Below are positions 17,788 through 26,652 of a DNA stretch of 64,000 nt, one piece after another. The translations under genes were made by a program, and so were the position numbers. The DNA comes from Pandoraea cepalis (GTDB lineage: Bacteria > Pseudomonadota > Gammaproteobacteria > Burkholderiales > Burkholderiaceae): NCBI RefSeq assembly GCF_902459665.1, contig NZ_CABPSL010000010.1:62001-126000 (forward strand), read 5' to 3'. Every line of letters begins with the position of its first letter. Within the stretch, counting starts at the first letter, position 1. The notes below the pieces were generated by a model. It worked only from the letters and a program-made list of their open reading frames with translations. It made no database searches and was not told the DNA's origin.

Positions 17788-18390
17788 ATGGGATCTGCTT
17801 TGGACTTCGCTGTTGAAACGCACGACACGCACGACTCGCATTCTGACCTTTCGCACCGCGCAATGGTGGCCCGTGGCGCTCGCGCCCTCGCTCGATGGAA
17901 GGCGTTGGCTCGCAGGCTGATGGGGCTGGTGTGCCTGGTGGGATTTGCCGCCCTGGCGGGCTGCCAGACCACGCCCGTGCACGGCCTGACGGCCGAGCAG
18001 ATCGCGGCGCTGAAATCTGAAGGCTTTACGCAAACCGACGACGGTTGGGAGTTCGGCTTGTCCGACAAGGTGTTGTTCGATACCGACGAGTTTGTGATTC
18101 ACGATGCGGCACGCCAGACAGTGGCTCGCATCGGCCGCACGCTCCTGAAGGTTGGCCTGAACAGCGTGAGCGTCTATGGTTATACCGATTCAGTGGGCAG
18201 CGATACCTACAACGAGCAGCTTTCGGCCCGCCGCGCCGACGTGGTGGCCAACGTGCTGGTCGAGGCGGGCATGCAGCGTGCAGCCATTCAGACGATCGGG
18301 GCAGGCAAGCGCAATCCCGTTGCGGATAACAGCACGGCGACCGGCCGCGCCCAGAACCGGCGTGTTGCCATCGTGATCTCCACGCGCTGA
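17788..18390 (+). CDS. yfiB: YfiB-like OmpA-family lipoprotein
   Basis: 200 residues as called; signal sequence MGLVCLVGFAALAGC with lipidated Cys at 59, then an OmpA-C peptidoglycan-binding domain from about 90, with VYGYTDSVGSDTYNEQLSARRADVV and NRRVAIVI. This completes the yfiR-yfiN-yfiB order known from Pseudomonas, where YfiB sequesters YfiR on cell-envelope stress and so activates YfiN. The 44 residues ahead of the signal are long for a lipoprotein; ATG codons at 17863 and 17920 are plausible true starts. No Shine-Dalgarno sequence decides between them. Confidence 0.85.
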   Translation: MGSALDFAVETHDTHDSHSDLSHRAMVARGARALARWKALARRLMGLVCLVGFAALAGCQTTPVHGLTAEQIAALKSEGFTQTDDGWEFGLSDKVLFDTDEFVIHDAARQTVARIGRTLLKVGLNSVSVYGYTDSVGSDTYNEQLSARRADVVANVLVEAGMQRAAIQTIGAGKRNPVADNSTATGRAQNRRVAIVISTR

Positions 18391-18534
18391 GCGACGACAC
18401 ATCCCGTTTCGCTCTGCCAAACCTGGGGGGCCGCGGTCCCCTCGGTAGTGACGTCAACCTTTGCCAACGACCACAATCAGGCACAATGACGGCTGCCGCC
18501 GGGCGATTCCGGCTGAACTGCCCACGTTGTCCCG

Positions 18535-19854
18535 ATGCTCCCGACGTTTCTGATTTCCCGGTCTTCCGCTGCCGACGGTATGCCTGCCCGCCTGCGCCGT
18601 GCGCGACCTGTTGTCCTGATCCGTGCGCTGCTCGCTATCGTGGCGACGGCTGCGGCGACGACGGTCTTCGCGCAGAACGCGCGCGTCGGCGTGTGGGCGA
18701 CGGCACCGCAAGCGGTGGCGCAACATCCAGCGGCGCCGTCGTTCAACCGAGCGCCGGCCGTGGGCGGGCGTACCGTGCGTCAGATCGTCTATCCAACACT
18801 CTCGGGCGGTGAAGTGCGCGTGCGTTTTTCGAACGCTTACGGCACGCAGCCGCTGGTGATCGAGCGGGCGAGCCTCGCTGTGGCACTACGCGGCGCGGCT
18901 GTCGATGCCGGTAGTCTGCGCGAGATGACGTTCGGCGCTCAGCCGACGGCGCGGATCGCACCGGGGGCCTCGCTCGAGAGCGACCCGTTGCCGTTCGCAG
19001 TTCGCGCCGGAACGCCACTGGCGGTCAGCCTGTTCACGCGCGAAGCCACCCCCCCGACGACTTGGCACAAGATTGCGCAGGAGACGGCGTTTCTGAGTGG
19101 CGCCGGTGACTTTGTCGATGCGGCACAGGCATCGGCTTATCCGAAGCGCTTCACGAATACACTTTGGCTGGCCGGCGTCAGCGTGGTGCCGGAGCGGCCC
19201 GCACAAGCGATCGTCGCCATCGGCGACTCGATCACGGACGGCATGCGCAGCACGCTGAATGCGAATCGGCGTTGGCCGGATGGGCTGGCGCGGCGGCTCG
19301 AGAATGCCGGACGGCGCGATATTGCCGTGCTCAATCTCGGCATCAGCGGCAATCGCCTGCTGCACGATTCGGCCTGCTACGGCGAGCGGCTCGTCGCTCG
19401 CTTCCGGCGCGACGCGTTGGAACAGCCCGGCGTGCGAACCGTCGTCGTGCAAATCGGCATCAACGATATCAATTTCGGTTACGTGCTGCCCCATGCGGGG
19501 CTCGACTGCGATGTGCCGCATGTGATCGTGACCGCACCCGAGATGATCGCGGGGTATCAATCGCTGATCGCCGCCGCGCGCTCGCGCCACGTTCGCATCC
19601 TCGGCACGACCATCCCGCCGGGCAAACTGCCGCCCGAGCGCGAGGCGGTACGTGATGCGGTCAACCAATGGGTGCGAACGAGCGGGGCCTTTGACGGTGT
19701 CATCGATTTCGACGCCGCGCTACGCGATCCCGCCCAGCCCACGCGCATGTTGCCGCGTCTCGATAGCGGCGACGGCACCCACCCCAGCGATGCGGGCTAC
19801 GCCGCCATGGCCGACGCCGTGCCCCTTCCGCTGGTCCTCGGCGGGGCGAAGTAA
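18535..19854 (+). CDS. Secreted SGNH/GDSL hydrolase
   Basis: 439-residue exported esterase-like enzyme. After a basic leader and a hydrophobic stretch ending TTVFAQ (about residue 47) comes a beta-rich N-terminal domain (50-220), then the SGNH hydrolase: block I IGDSITDG (nucleophile Ser, about 231), block II GISGNR, block III GINDI and block V DGTHPSDAGY with the Asp-His. All catalytic blocks are intact. Substrate unknown; relatives act on acetylated polysaccharides or lipids. ATG at 18580 would give a more typical signal peptide. It follows yfiB but with a 144-bp gap, so is probably separate. Confidence 0.85.
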   Translation: MLPTFLISRSSAADGMPARLRRARPVVLIRALLAIVATAAATTVFAQNARVGVWATAPQAVAQHPAAPSFNRAPAVGGRTVRQIVYPTLSGGEVRVRFSNAYGTQPLVIERASLAVALRGAAVDAGSLREMTFGAQPTARIAPGASLESDPLPFAVRAGTPLAVSLFTREATPPTTWHKIAQETAFLSGAGDFVDAAQASAYPKRFTNTLWLAGVSVVPERPAQAIVAIGDSITDGMRSTLNANRRWPDGLARRLENAGRRDIAVLNLGISGNRLLHDSACYGERLVARFRRDALEQPGVRTVVVQIGINDINFGYVLPHAGLDCDVPHVIVTAPEMIAGYQSLIAAARSRHVRILGTTIPPGKLPPEREAVRDAVNQWVRTSGAFDGVIDFDAALRDPAQPTRMLPRLDSGDGTHPSDAGYAAMADAVPLPLVLGGAK

Positions 19855-19872
19855 GCGCAAGACAGCGCGTTG

Positions 19873-20535
19873 TCAGCCCTCACGCCTTACGCCGATCGTG
19901 ATGTGTTGCAGGCGCTCGACATCGGGCGAATGCAACCACGCCGGATGAGCGAGGCAGTGGCGGAACAGCGCAGTCGCGTCGTCTCCCCAATACAGCACCC
20001 CGTCGAACGCGAACGTCGGCACGCCAAACACGCCTGCGGCCATCGCGGCGTCGGTGTTTTCGCGCAAGGCGGCCTTGACCGCCGGAGCTTCCGTCAGGGC
20101 GACGGCTTCGTCGGCGCGCAGCCCAAGGCGTTCGCTCAGATCCTGCCAGCCCTGCGGGTCGGTGACATCGCGCCCTTCGGCCCAGATGAAACGGTAGATC
20201 GTACGCACCACGTCATGGGTCGCGCCGAGCGCTATCGCCAGGCGCAGTACACGGATCGGATGAAATGGGTGGACGGGCGGCATTCGGTACTTAATGCCGT
20301 CTTGCTCGGCGCGGAACTGCGCCATGCGGTACGTGAAGAGGCGTTTGTGCGGTGTCTCTGCGGGCCCCTGCGTTTGCAGATGCGCAAGGATCGCGCCGAG
20401 CACGATCGGCTTGAGGTCGATGTCGAGCCAGCGCGGCAGCGTGTCGAACCGCTCGAATTGCAGGTACGAGAAGGGAGACGCGAAATCGAAATACCACTGT
20501 GCGCGGCGCGCGGGGGTGTTGGCAGCTTGCGACAT
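19873..20535 (-). CDS. DsbA-family protein, 2-hydroxychromene-2-carboxylate isomerase-like
   Basis: 220 residues of thioredoxin-fold GST-kappa type. DFASPFSYL near residue 16 carries the active Ser in place of the DsbA Cys, and GVFGVPTFAFDG, YWGDD are the conserved C-terminal elements. In naphthalene degraders this family (NahD) isomerises a ring-cleavage product, but no aromatic pathway genes stand nearby, so the substrate is open. The ATG at 20535 lies next to the expected first strand; the longer upstream frame is not supported. Confidence 0.85.
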   Translation of the reverse strand: MSQAANTPARRAQWYFDFASPFSYLQFERFDTLPRWLDIDLKPIVLGAILAHLQTQGPAETPHKRLFTYRMAQFRAEQDGIKYRMPPVHPFHPIRVLRLAIALGATHDVVRTIYRFIWAEGRDVTDPQGWQDLSERLGLRADEAVALTEAPAVKAALRENTDAAMAAGVFGVPTFAFDGVLYWGDDATALFRHCLAHPAWLHSPDVERLQHITIGVRREG

Positions 20536-20695
20536 GGGGCTCGGTCTCCGGGGTAGGGGGTCTGATCGACGCTTCTCGGGTTTCGGAGAGTGTAGCGGCC
20601 CACGGCAGGGGTTGGTTTGCGGTGTCATGCGCCAACGAAGGCGCAAACGCGGGGGAACAACGCCTTCGATTCGGGACGTGACGTGCGGCGGAGAT

Positions 20696-20718
20696 AATTA
20701 TCGTAATTTTAGATAATT
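20696..20718. promoter_or_regulatory. Inverted repeat in the yeiH promoter region
   Basis: AATTATC-N9-GATAATT, a perfect 7-bp dyad, sits in a strikingly AT-rich island (20690-20760) just before the YeiH gene. A further direct copy of GATAATT overlaps its left arm (20693-20699). The arm and spacer sizes suit a dimeric activator of the LysR kind, although no LysR gene is adjacent. Confidence 0.5.
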
Positions 20719-20792
20719 CGTATCCGATATAACGATTTTTATTATTGAATCGACGTTCGTAGACTTGTAGTCATTCCAGAAGAGAGGCTGCG

Positions 20793-21845
20793 ATGACAAC
20801 AAAAACCGATACGACTCACCCCCCCACGGCCAGCCGTCCCAACGCGCTGGTACCGGATCGTCAGAATCCGTGGGCAGGTCTGATTCTCTCGACCGTCATC
20901 GCATTTGTCGCGCTGTTGCTGGGGCGTCAGATGCCGTTGGTCGGCGGCCCCGTGTTCGGCATTTTGCTGGGTATCGTCGTTCGTAACGTGTTCTCGCCCG
21001 GTGCACGCTATGAAGCGGGTATCCGGTTCGCCTCGAAGTATGTGCTTCAGTGGTCGATCATCGCCCTCGGCTTCGGCCTGAGCCTGTCGCAGGTCGCCCA
21101 TACGGGACTGGAGTCCCTGGCAGTCACGGCCGTGACGGTCACCGCCGCCGGTCTGTCGGCCTGGGCGCTGGGCCGCGCACTGGGCGTGGGCGGCAAGCTC
21201 AAGCTGCTCATCGGCATCGGCACGGCGATCTGCGGCGGATCGGCCATCGCGGCCGTCACCCCCATCATCAAGCCGGACGACCACGAAACGGCGTTCGCGA
21301 TCTCGACGATCTTCCTGTTCAATATTGCGGCCGTGGTGCTGTTCCCGATGCTCGGTCACCTGTTGCATCTGTCCGATCTGGGATTTGGTATGTGGGCGGG
21401 TACGGCGATCAACGATACCTCGTCGGTGGTCGCTGCCGGTTACAGCTACAGCAAGACCGCAGGCGACTACGCGACCATCGTCAAGCTCACGCGTGCCACG
21501 CTGATCATCCCTATCTGCCTGGCGCTGGCGGCGATTGTGGCGTACCGCGCCAAGCGTGCCGGGGCCGCCAACTTCAGCCTCGCCCGCATCTTCCCGTGGT
21601 TCATTCTCGGCTTCCTGGTCGCATCGGGGGCGCGCACGGCGGGGTTTGTGCCGGCTGAACTGCAACCCTGGATTCACGATGCGGCCGAATTCCTGATCAT
21701 CGTCGCCCTCACGGCCATTGGCCTGTCATCGAACCTGCGTCGCATGGCATCGACCGGCCTGCGTCCTATCCTGCTTGGGCTGGGCGTATGGGCCGCCGTG
21801 TCGGTGAGCAGTCTGGCGGTGCAACTGGCCATGGGGCAGCTCTGA
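20793..21845 (+). CDS. yeiH: YeiH-family (UPF0324) putative sulfate/anion exporter
   Basis: 350-residue inner-membrane protein with about ten helices. Family blocks are clear: GLILSTVIAFVALLLG, VFGILLGIVVRNV, IGTAICGGSAIAAVTPIIK and GTAINDTSSVVAAGY. The UPF0324 family is linked to sulfite/taurine or thiosulfate handling in some bacteria, but no sulfur gene is adjacent here. The start follows AGAAGAGAGGCTGCG, a good ribosome site. Confidence 0.88.
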   Translation: MTTKTDTTHPPTASRPNALVPDRQNPWAGLILSTVIAFVALLLGRQMPLVGGPVFGILLGIVVRNVFSPGARYEAGIRFASKYVLQWSIIALGFGLSLSQVAHTGLESLAVTAVTVTAAGLSAWALGRALGVGGKLKLLIGIGTAICGGSAIAAVTPIIKPDDHETAFAISTIFLFNIAAVVLFPMLGHLLHLSDLGFGMWAGTAINDTSSVVAAGYSYSKTAGDYATIVKLTRATLIIPICLALAAIVAYRAKRAGAANFSLARIFPWFILGFLVASGARTAGFVPAELQPWIHDAAEFLIIVALTAIGLSSNLRRMASTGLRPILLGLGVWAAVSVSSLAVQLAMGQL

Positions 21846-21920
21846 CGCGCCGGCAGACGGACGTCATGCTCAAGTAGGGCGGATCCGGCGGTCGAGCCGG
21901 GTTACGTCGCCTAGAATGGA

Positions 21921-21949
21921 ATCACGGACGGCCGCGGGTCGTCCGTGAT
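21921..21949. other. Long perfect hairpin before a small membrane-protein gene
   Basis: ATCACGGACG and its exact complement form a 10-bp stem around a 9-nt loop. No T-run follows, so it is not a standard terminator for yeiH. Directly after it GCCT-TTCGGG-AGGC (21950-21964 region) forms a second small stem that would contain the GGGAGG ribosome site of the next gene. Confidence 0.5.
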
Positions 21950-21967
21950 GCCTTTCGGGAGGCCGTC

Positions 21968-22138
21968 ATGACAACGTCTTTTGGTGAGATGTGGTACACG
22001 ATCGGTGCCCTGGCCGTGATCGTGCTGCTGGCCGGGATGGTGTGGGAGTTGGGGCTGTGGTGGACGCGACACCCCGATCATCGCGCGGTGCAACGAGTCG
22101 AGCACGCGTGGGCGAAAATTCGTCACCCTCGGCATTGA
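21968..22138 (+). CDS. 56-residue single-pass membrane protein
   Basis: A small frame with a strong ribosome site (GGGAGG, 6 bases before ATG). The product begins MTTSFGEMWYTIG, has one membrane helix at about residues 10-32 (ALAVIVLLAGMVWELGLWW) and a basic, His-rich cytoplasmic tail (TRHPDHRAVQRVEHAWAKIRHPRH, split here at the domain level). Codon use is GC-biased at third positions like its neighbours. No known family. The hairpin just upstream may control its translation. Confidence 0.65.
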   Translation: MTTSFGEMWYTIGALAVIVLLAGMVWELGLWWTRHPDHRAVQRVEHAWAKIRHPRH

Positions 22139-22231
22139 TGGCCGGACATTCGGCGTTTCGGACCATTCGTGCAGGATTCACGCCATGCGGCTGACGCGTG
22201 TCGGCCGACGGAAGTGCGTTGGCTGCGCCGC

Positions 22232-23125
22232 TCAGTCCAGCTTCAAATGCTGCGGCACGTTGGGGTCCCAGCGTTCGAGATCTTCGAGCGGATAAGGTTT
22301 GCTGCCATGTAGCGCGCGCTTGATGCGGCTCTTGCCGCTGGGGCGGGGGACGTTAGGCAGCGCGGCACCGGCCGGCGTGCCGGCCAGATCGAGGTAGTCG
22401 CGCTTGAACTCGGCCTGCGTCATCCCCCACTTCATCAAGAACTCGCGACTGCCGCGATTCTTCACCACACGTCCGGTCGAGCGGCAGCCGAAGTGATACA
22501 CGACGCTTTTGCCCACGATACGGAAGGTGCGGCAGCCGACGAGCCACAACTTCATCAGAAAGTCGTCGTCGCTGCTCATGCCCGGCCCGAATTCGATGCT
22601 GTAGCCGCCGACCAGATGCCATAGCCCGCGGCTCACCAGCGTGGGCTGCGTGGGCACGCCGTTCACGTCGCCGCGGTTCAGCGAGGCGGCGAAGGCCAGC
22701 AGGGCGGTTTCGTCAAACGTCTGCGGGGTCGTGCCGAAGTCGTGCGATACCACTTGTTTGCTGACGCCGGCGTTCGGTTCGATCATCACCGACGAGAGGT
22801 AATAGATCGGCGTGTCGAGCGTACGGGCGGCGTCGATGAGCGCGGTGTCCCAGCCGGGGGTGACGAACATGTCGTCGTTCAGGAAGAGCAACTGATCGTG
22901 CGATGCCAGTGGCGCAAGCTGATTCAGCGCGAGGCAGACCCCCACGTTGCCGACGCTGTGCGTGTGACGCAAGCCCTGTTCGCGAACCCACGCCAGCGTG
23001 CCGTCGCTCCCATCGTTGACGTGCACGAGGATTTCATGCGCCTCGCCGGAATGACGGCGAACACTATCGATGCAAAGCTTGAGGAACGGCAGGTTGTTCC
23101 AGGTCGGGATCAGGATGCTTAGCAT
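22232..23125 (-). CDS. Family 2 glycosyltransferase
   Basis: 297-residue GT-A enzyme starting directly with LSILIPTWNN, the first nucleotide-binding strand of GT2. NDGSDGTLAWV and LLFLNDDMFVTPGWD supply the sugar-nucleotide and DxD-like (NDD) metal motifs. The C-terminal tail is basic. It overlaps the end of the O-antigen ligase gene by several bases, so both probably act on the same lipopolysaccharide or capsule glycan. ATG at 23137 would add four residues. Donor sugar unknown. Confidence 0.85.
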   Translation of the reverse strand: MLSILIPTWNNLPFLKLCIDSVRRHSGEAHEILVHVNDGSDGTLAWVREQGLRHTHSVGNVGVCLALNQLAPLASHDQLLFLNDDMFVTPGWDTALIDAARTLDTPIYYLSSVMIEPNAGVSKQVVSHDFGTTPQTFDETALLAFAASLNRGDVNGVPTQPTLVSRGLWHLVGGYSIEFGPGMSSDDDFLMKLWLVGCRTFRIVGKSVVYHFGCRSTGRVVKNRGSREFLMKWGMTQAEFKRDYLDLAGTPAGAALPNVPRPSGKSRIKRALHGSKPYPLEDLERWDPNVPQHLKLD

Positions 23126-24450
23126 GGGGGAGGGCATGAATGCCGGGCGACTGAGGCCTTGTCGTCGGCCGTGTCGACCGAAGGGTCGACAGGATAGGCG
23201 AAGGCTGCGAACAACGCCAACATCGTCGAGTAGAAACCGACGGTGACCTTCAGATTGAACGTCTCGACGGTCAAGCCGAAGATGGCAAAGGCAACGGCGG
23301 TCATCAGTCCCATGAGGGCGGCGCGCTGCTGGGCATGACCTTCGCGAATCCGGGCGGCGCGAATGAAGAAATAGGCAGGGCCAAGGTAGACGCCGAGAAT
23401 GCACAACACACCCAGCAAGCCGTAGTCGACGGCGTAAGCCAGGATCTGATTGTGAACCTCGCCCTTGCCGTAGTCAGCCGCCAGCGGTGTCAACGTACCC
23501 GCCGCTGCCATCGCGGGCATGGCGTCTCGATAACCATGCGCGCCCAGTCCCAGCACCGGACGTTCCTCAATGAGCTTGCCCGCCGCTTTCCATAACTCAA
23601 GCCGGATGCCGACGGACGTATCGGGTTTGCCGGCCGCCAGACTCATCAGGTCGGTCCGGACCTCTTCAAACCGATCGCGAACCATTTGCGACGCGAAGGT
23701 GCTCGCCAGCAATAGGGCGGCGACGAGCGCGATCGCACGTCGACGTGACAGGCTGGACGGATGCCTATGCCATAGTGTCCAGACGGCCAGCAAACAAGGC
23801 AACGCAATCCATCCTCCTCGGGATTGGCTGGCCCAGGATGCGTATCCGCCCGCGGCGGCACCGAGCACCTTGAGGGCGACGATCCACGGCCTGTCATGCG
23901 ATAGCCAATGAATCGAGACCAACGAGAGACTGCCAAGCAGCAACGCGATGTCGCCGAAATGAATCGGGTTCAGAAATGAGCTCTCGGCGCGTGCGGCGAG
24001 GAGGTCGGTCGTCGAGTACAACGCGAGGATGGCCGCCGCAATGGCCCCAACGCCGAAGGTCAGATCAATCCACTTCGGCATGACGTCGACAATTCGGCGT
24101 AGTCCGAAAAAAACGATGGCTGCGAGGAGAAAGCGCACGGGAGAGTCGAGCGTATTGGCGACGATCTTGCCGTGGAGCGTTTCGACGATCAGGACGGCGA
24201 AGAACGGCAGGCACAGCGAGAGGACGAACACGCGAACCGGGCGGTTCGTCTTGATAAGCGAGCAAACTTCCCCGCGCTGACGATCCGTCATGAGGATGAC
24301 GGCGCCCAATGCCACGGTCAGGAACATGATCGTGTTCCCGCCACGCTGAATCGCGAGCGCTGCGGCGGGGAAAAGCACAATCAGCGCGCCGAAAATCTTC
24401 GCATAAAGATGCCGGTTCGCGAGAGGCACCGGCGCTACGGACTTGCTCAT
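23119..24450 (-). CDS. O-antigen ligase/polymerase (Wzy/WaaL family)
   Basis: 443-residue membrane protein with about eleven helices and one large periplasmic loop (about 250-340) carrying ERPVLGLGAHGYR and HNQILAYAVDYGLLGV, the conserved His-x-x-x-L region of the Wzy_C domain. Such proteins join O-antigen to lipid A-core or polymerise glycan units. Start at ATG 24450 is chosen; a GTG 36 bases upstream is also open. It precedes and overlaps the GT2 gene, forming a two-gene glycan operon without other LPS genes in the window. Confidence 0.85.
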   Translation of the reverse strand: MSKSVAPVPLANRHLYAKIFGALIVLFPAAALAIQRGGNTIMFLTVALGAVILMTDRQRGEVCSLIKTNRPVRVFVLSLCLPFFAVLIVETLHGKIVANTLDSPVRFLLAAIVFFGLRRIVDVMPKWIDLTFGVGAIAAAILALYSTTDLLAARAESSFLNPIHFGDIALLLGSLSLVSIHWLSHDRPWIVALKVLGAAAGGYASWASQSRGGWIALPCLLAVWTLWHRHPSSLSRRRAIALVAALLLASTFASQMVRDRFEEVRTDLMSLAAGKPDTSVGIRLELWKAAGKLIEERPVLGLGAHGYRDAMPAMAAAGTLTPLAADYGKGEVHNQILAYAVDYGLLGVLCILGVYLGPAYFFIRAARIREGHAQQRAALMGLMTAVAFAIFGLTVETFNLKVTVGFYSTMLALFAAFAYPVDPSVDTADDKASVARHSCPPPC

Positions 24451-24576
24451 GGGATAACTGGCAGACTTCGGGAATTTGCTTTGCACGAAGTATGCCAGAA
24501 ATGCTCGGCCTGCCCCATTTTCGTCGACGGTGCCGAGCCTCCCGGGCGCAAATGGGAGGTGACGGAAACACGAGCA

Positions 24577-24924
24577 CTACAAATTCATCGCCCCCAGCAC
24601 GCCGCACAGATGCAGCGCCACGTGAGTCCAGGCGGCTTCATCGTACGACTGGCCTTCGCGGGCCAGCCGCTGTGCCTCGTGAAAGGCGCGCCAGAGGGCG
24701 GCGGCACTCGACGGGGTGCCGCCGGCCAACTGATATTGGCGTTGCAGGGCCTCCGCCAGCCATGGCTGCTCATGGGCACAGGCCTCGGCGTACGCCTCGA
24801 CCGCGACACGGGCATAAGGGTCGCCTGCGGGATCCAGCACGACCGGCTGGCGGGGGGCCGAGCGCGGGATAGCGGACAGGATGTGGCGCTCGACGGTGCT
24901 GTGGCGGGTGGCGTGATGTTTCAT
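24577..24924 (-). CDS. Hypothetical 115-residue protein
   Basis: Soluble, mostly helical protein: basic His-rich N-terminus (MKHHATRHSTVERH), VVLDPAGDPYARVAVEAYAEAC, then helices around LAEALQRQYQLAGG and a C-terminal LHLCGVLGAMNL. No family recognised and no signal or membrane segment. A frame of 109 codons is open upstream but overlaps the neighbouring small gene; ATG 24924 begins the segment of consistent composition. Confidence 0.6.
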   Translation of the reverse strand: MKHHATRHSTVERHILSAIPRSAPRQPVVLDPAGDPYARVAVEAYAEACAHEQPWLAEALQRQYQLAGGTPSSAAALWRAFHEAQRLAREGQSYDEAAWTHVALHLCGVLGAMNL

Positions 24925-24986
24925 CAATGAAGATCTCGTCTCGTTGACCGCGCCAAGGCCGCTGGCGCGGAATCGCTTACGCGGAC

Positions 24987-25199
24987 TCAGTCGCTTTCCA
25001 TCTCTCGGATGAACAGCATGGCGGCATGCTTGGCCTGATCGATGCTGGTGAAGGTTCGGCCGTCCATCGGCCAAACGTCGACCAGCACCGCATAATTGCC
25101 GGGCTGATCGGCCTGCATGATGCGTATGTAATGCTGCCGGAACACGCAGCGAGCAAGTTCCACGGTCGGATGCGGTCGGTGGAAATGGGCGATGGCCAT
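24987..25199 (-). CDS. Hypothetical 70-residue protein
   Basis: Small protein beginning MAIAHFHRPH and ending FIREMESD, with GNYAVLVDVWPMDGRTFTSIDQAKHAAMLF forming a likely beta-beta-alpha unit. A good TGGAGACTG ribosome site decides the start; the longer upstream frame is not supported. It lies 62 bp before the 115-residue gene on the same strand and the two may be co-transcribed. The 285 bp between it and the LysR gene hold no other gene. Confidence 0.6.
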   Translation of the reverse strand: MAIAHFHRPHPTVELARCVFRQHYIRIMQADQPGNYAVLVDVWPMDGRTFTSIDQAKHAAMLFIREMESD

Positions 25200-25484
25200 G
25201 ACAGTCTCCAGAAATTCGGCCCTCCGGCCTCGACGGGCCGTTGCAAGACATCCAGCAAATCTCGTGCCAAGCCTCTCGAGATGATTAAGTGCATGATTTG
25301 TAAGGGGCGAGGTAACGCTTGCCACCGCCATCCGACATAAAACGTTACGGAAACGAAACACGGCGGGAACGCTCGGCCGTAACAACCTTTCGCGGATGTC
25401 CCATGCCAGGCCATTTCGGGTGCCGGTTTTCTGTTCCCGCTAGAATCAGGGACTCCCGGCACTCACCACCGCCCATCACACCGC

Positions 25485-26438
25485 ATGAACCTGCGATTTC
25501 TCGAAACCTTCGTCTGGCTCGCCAAGCTGCGTAATTTCCGTCTGACGGCCGCACGTCTGCACACCACGCAGGCGGGCGTGTCGAGCCGGATCGCGTCACT
25601 GGAGCAAAGCTTCGGGGTGCGTCTGTTCGACCGCAGCGCCCGGGAGGTCACGCTCACGGCGGCCGGGCAGAAGGCGCTGGCGTATGCGGAGCGCATCGTC
25701 ATGCTCGGGCAGGAGATGAAACGCGAGTTGACCGATCCCGACATGCCGCCGGGGGTGCTCAAGATCGGTGTGGTCGAGTCGATCGTACATAGCTGGTTTC
25801 CGGATCTGGCCGCGCGAATTCGCCACGAATATCCGCAACTCGAGATCGAAGTCACCAGCGAGACGACCATTCGACTTTGCAAGCAACTCGAAGCCGGTAC
25901 GCTCGACCTCGCGCTGCAGACCGACGTTCTGCACGGTGCCGGCATCGAGAATTTGCCGTTGGCCGAATTTCCGATGCGCTGGGTGGCGAGCCCGAAGCTC
26001 AATCTCGAAGGCGAAACGCTCGATGTTGCCGATCTGGCGGCGTACCCGCTGGTGAGCTTTTCGCGCAACTCCGGCCCGCACAAGACCCTTGAACGCATGT
26101 TCTCGGTGGCGGCCGAGCGGCCCGTGCGCGTGAACTGCATGACCTCGGTCGCGGCCATCATCCGGCTGGTCGTGGACGGCTTCGGCGTGGCGATGCTGCC
26201 GCCAGCCATCATTCAGCGCGAACTGGGCGAGCACAGCCTGCATTTGCTGCGCGTGAACGCCCATTTCCCCAATCTCTCGTTCGTCGGGTCGTTCCGCCAG
26301 GGCGCACTGCTCGCCGAAAACGTGGCGCGCCTCGCGCAACGCACGGCCAGCGAGTTTGCCCTGAACATGGGGCCGGATATCGCCATCCCGCCCGCTGCCG
26401 CCATGACCGCCCCGGTCTGGGGCGCCACCGAATCCTGA
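25485..26438 (+). CDS. LysR-family transcriptional regulator
   Basis: 317 residues. Winged HTH at 1-60 (FLETFVWLAKLRNFRLTAARLHTTQAGVSSRIASLEQSFG), then the periplasmic-binding-like effector domain (about 90-295). The C-terminal Ala/Pro tail is extra. Same strand as, and 214 bp before, the DUF/MHS-transporter pair, which it may control; the inducer is unknown. Confidence 0.9.
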   Translation: MNLRFLETFVWLAKLRNFRLTAARLHTTQAGVSSRIASLEQSFGVRLFDRSAREVTLTAAGQKALAYAERIVMLGQEMKRELTDPDMPPGVLKIGVVESIVHSWFPDLAARIRHEYPQLEIEVTSETTIRLCKQLEAGTLDLALQTDVLHGAGIENLPLAEFPMRWVASPKLNLEGETLDVADLAAYPLVSFSRNSGPHKTLERMFSVAAERPVRVNCMTSVAAIIRLVVDGFGVAMLPPAIIQRELGEHSLHLLRVNAHFPNLSFVGSFRQGALLAENVARLAQRTASEFALNMGPDIAIPPAAAMTAPVWGATES

Positions 26439-26652
26439 GCCTTGCGCGCTTGGCGCTGACCCTCGCGATGCCGGGTGCGCACCTGCCCCGCGCAACCGGC
26501 GTCCGACATCGGTCATAAGAATTTGCTGTCGCGGCGAATTTGATTTCTTGTTGGACGCGTTTTCCCCCGTTTTGCACACTCGGCGAGACGGTCGACCCGC
26601 TTGTATGGCGTGTTGGCCGGCCTCCCGATTGTTGAAACCGATGGAATGCCTC

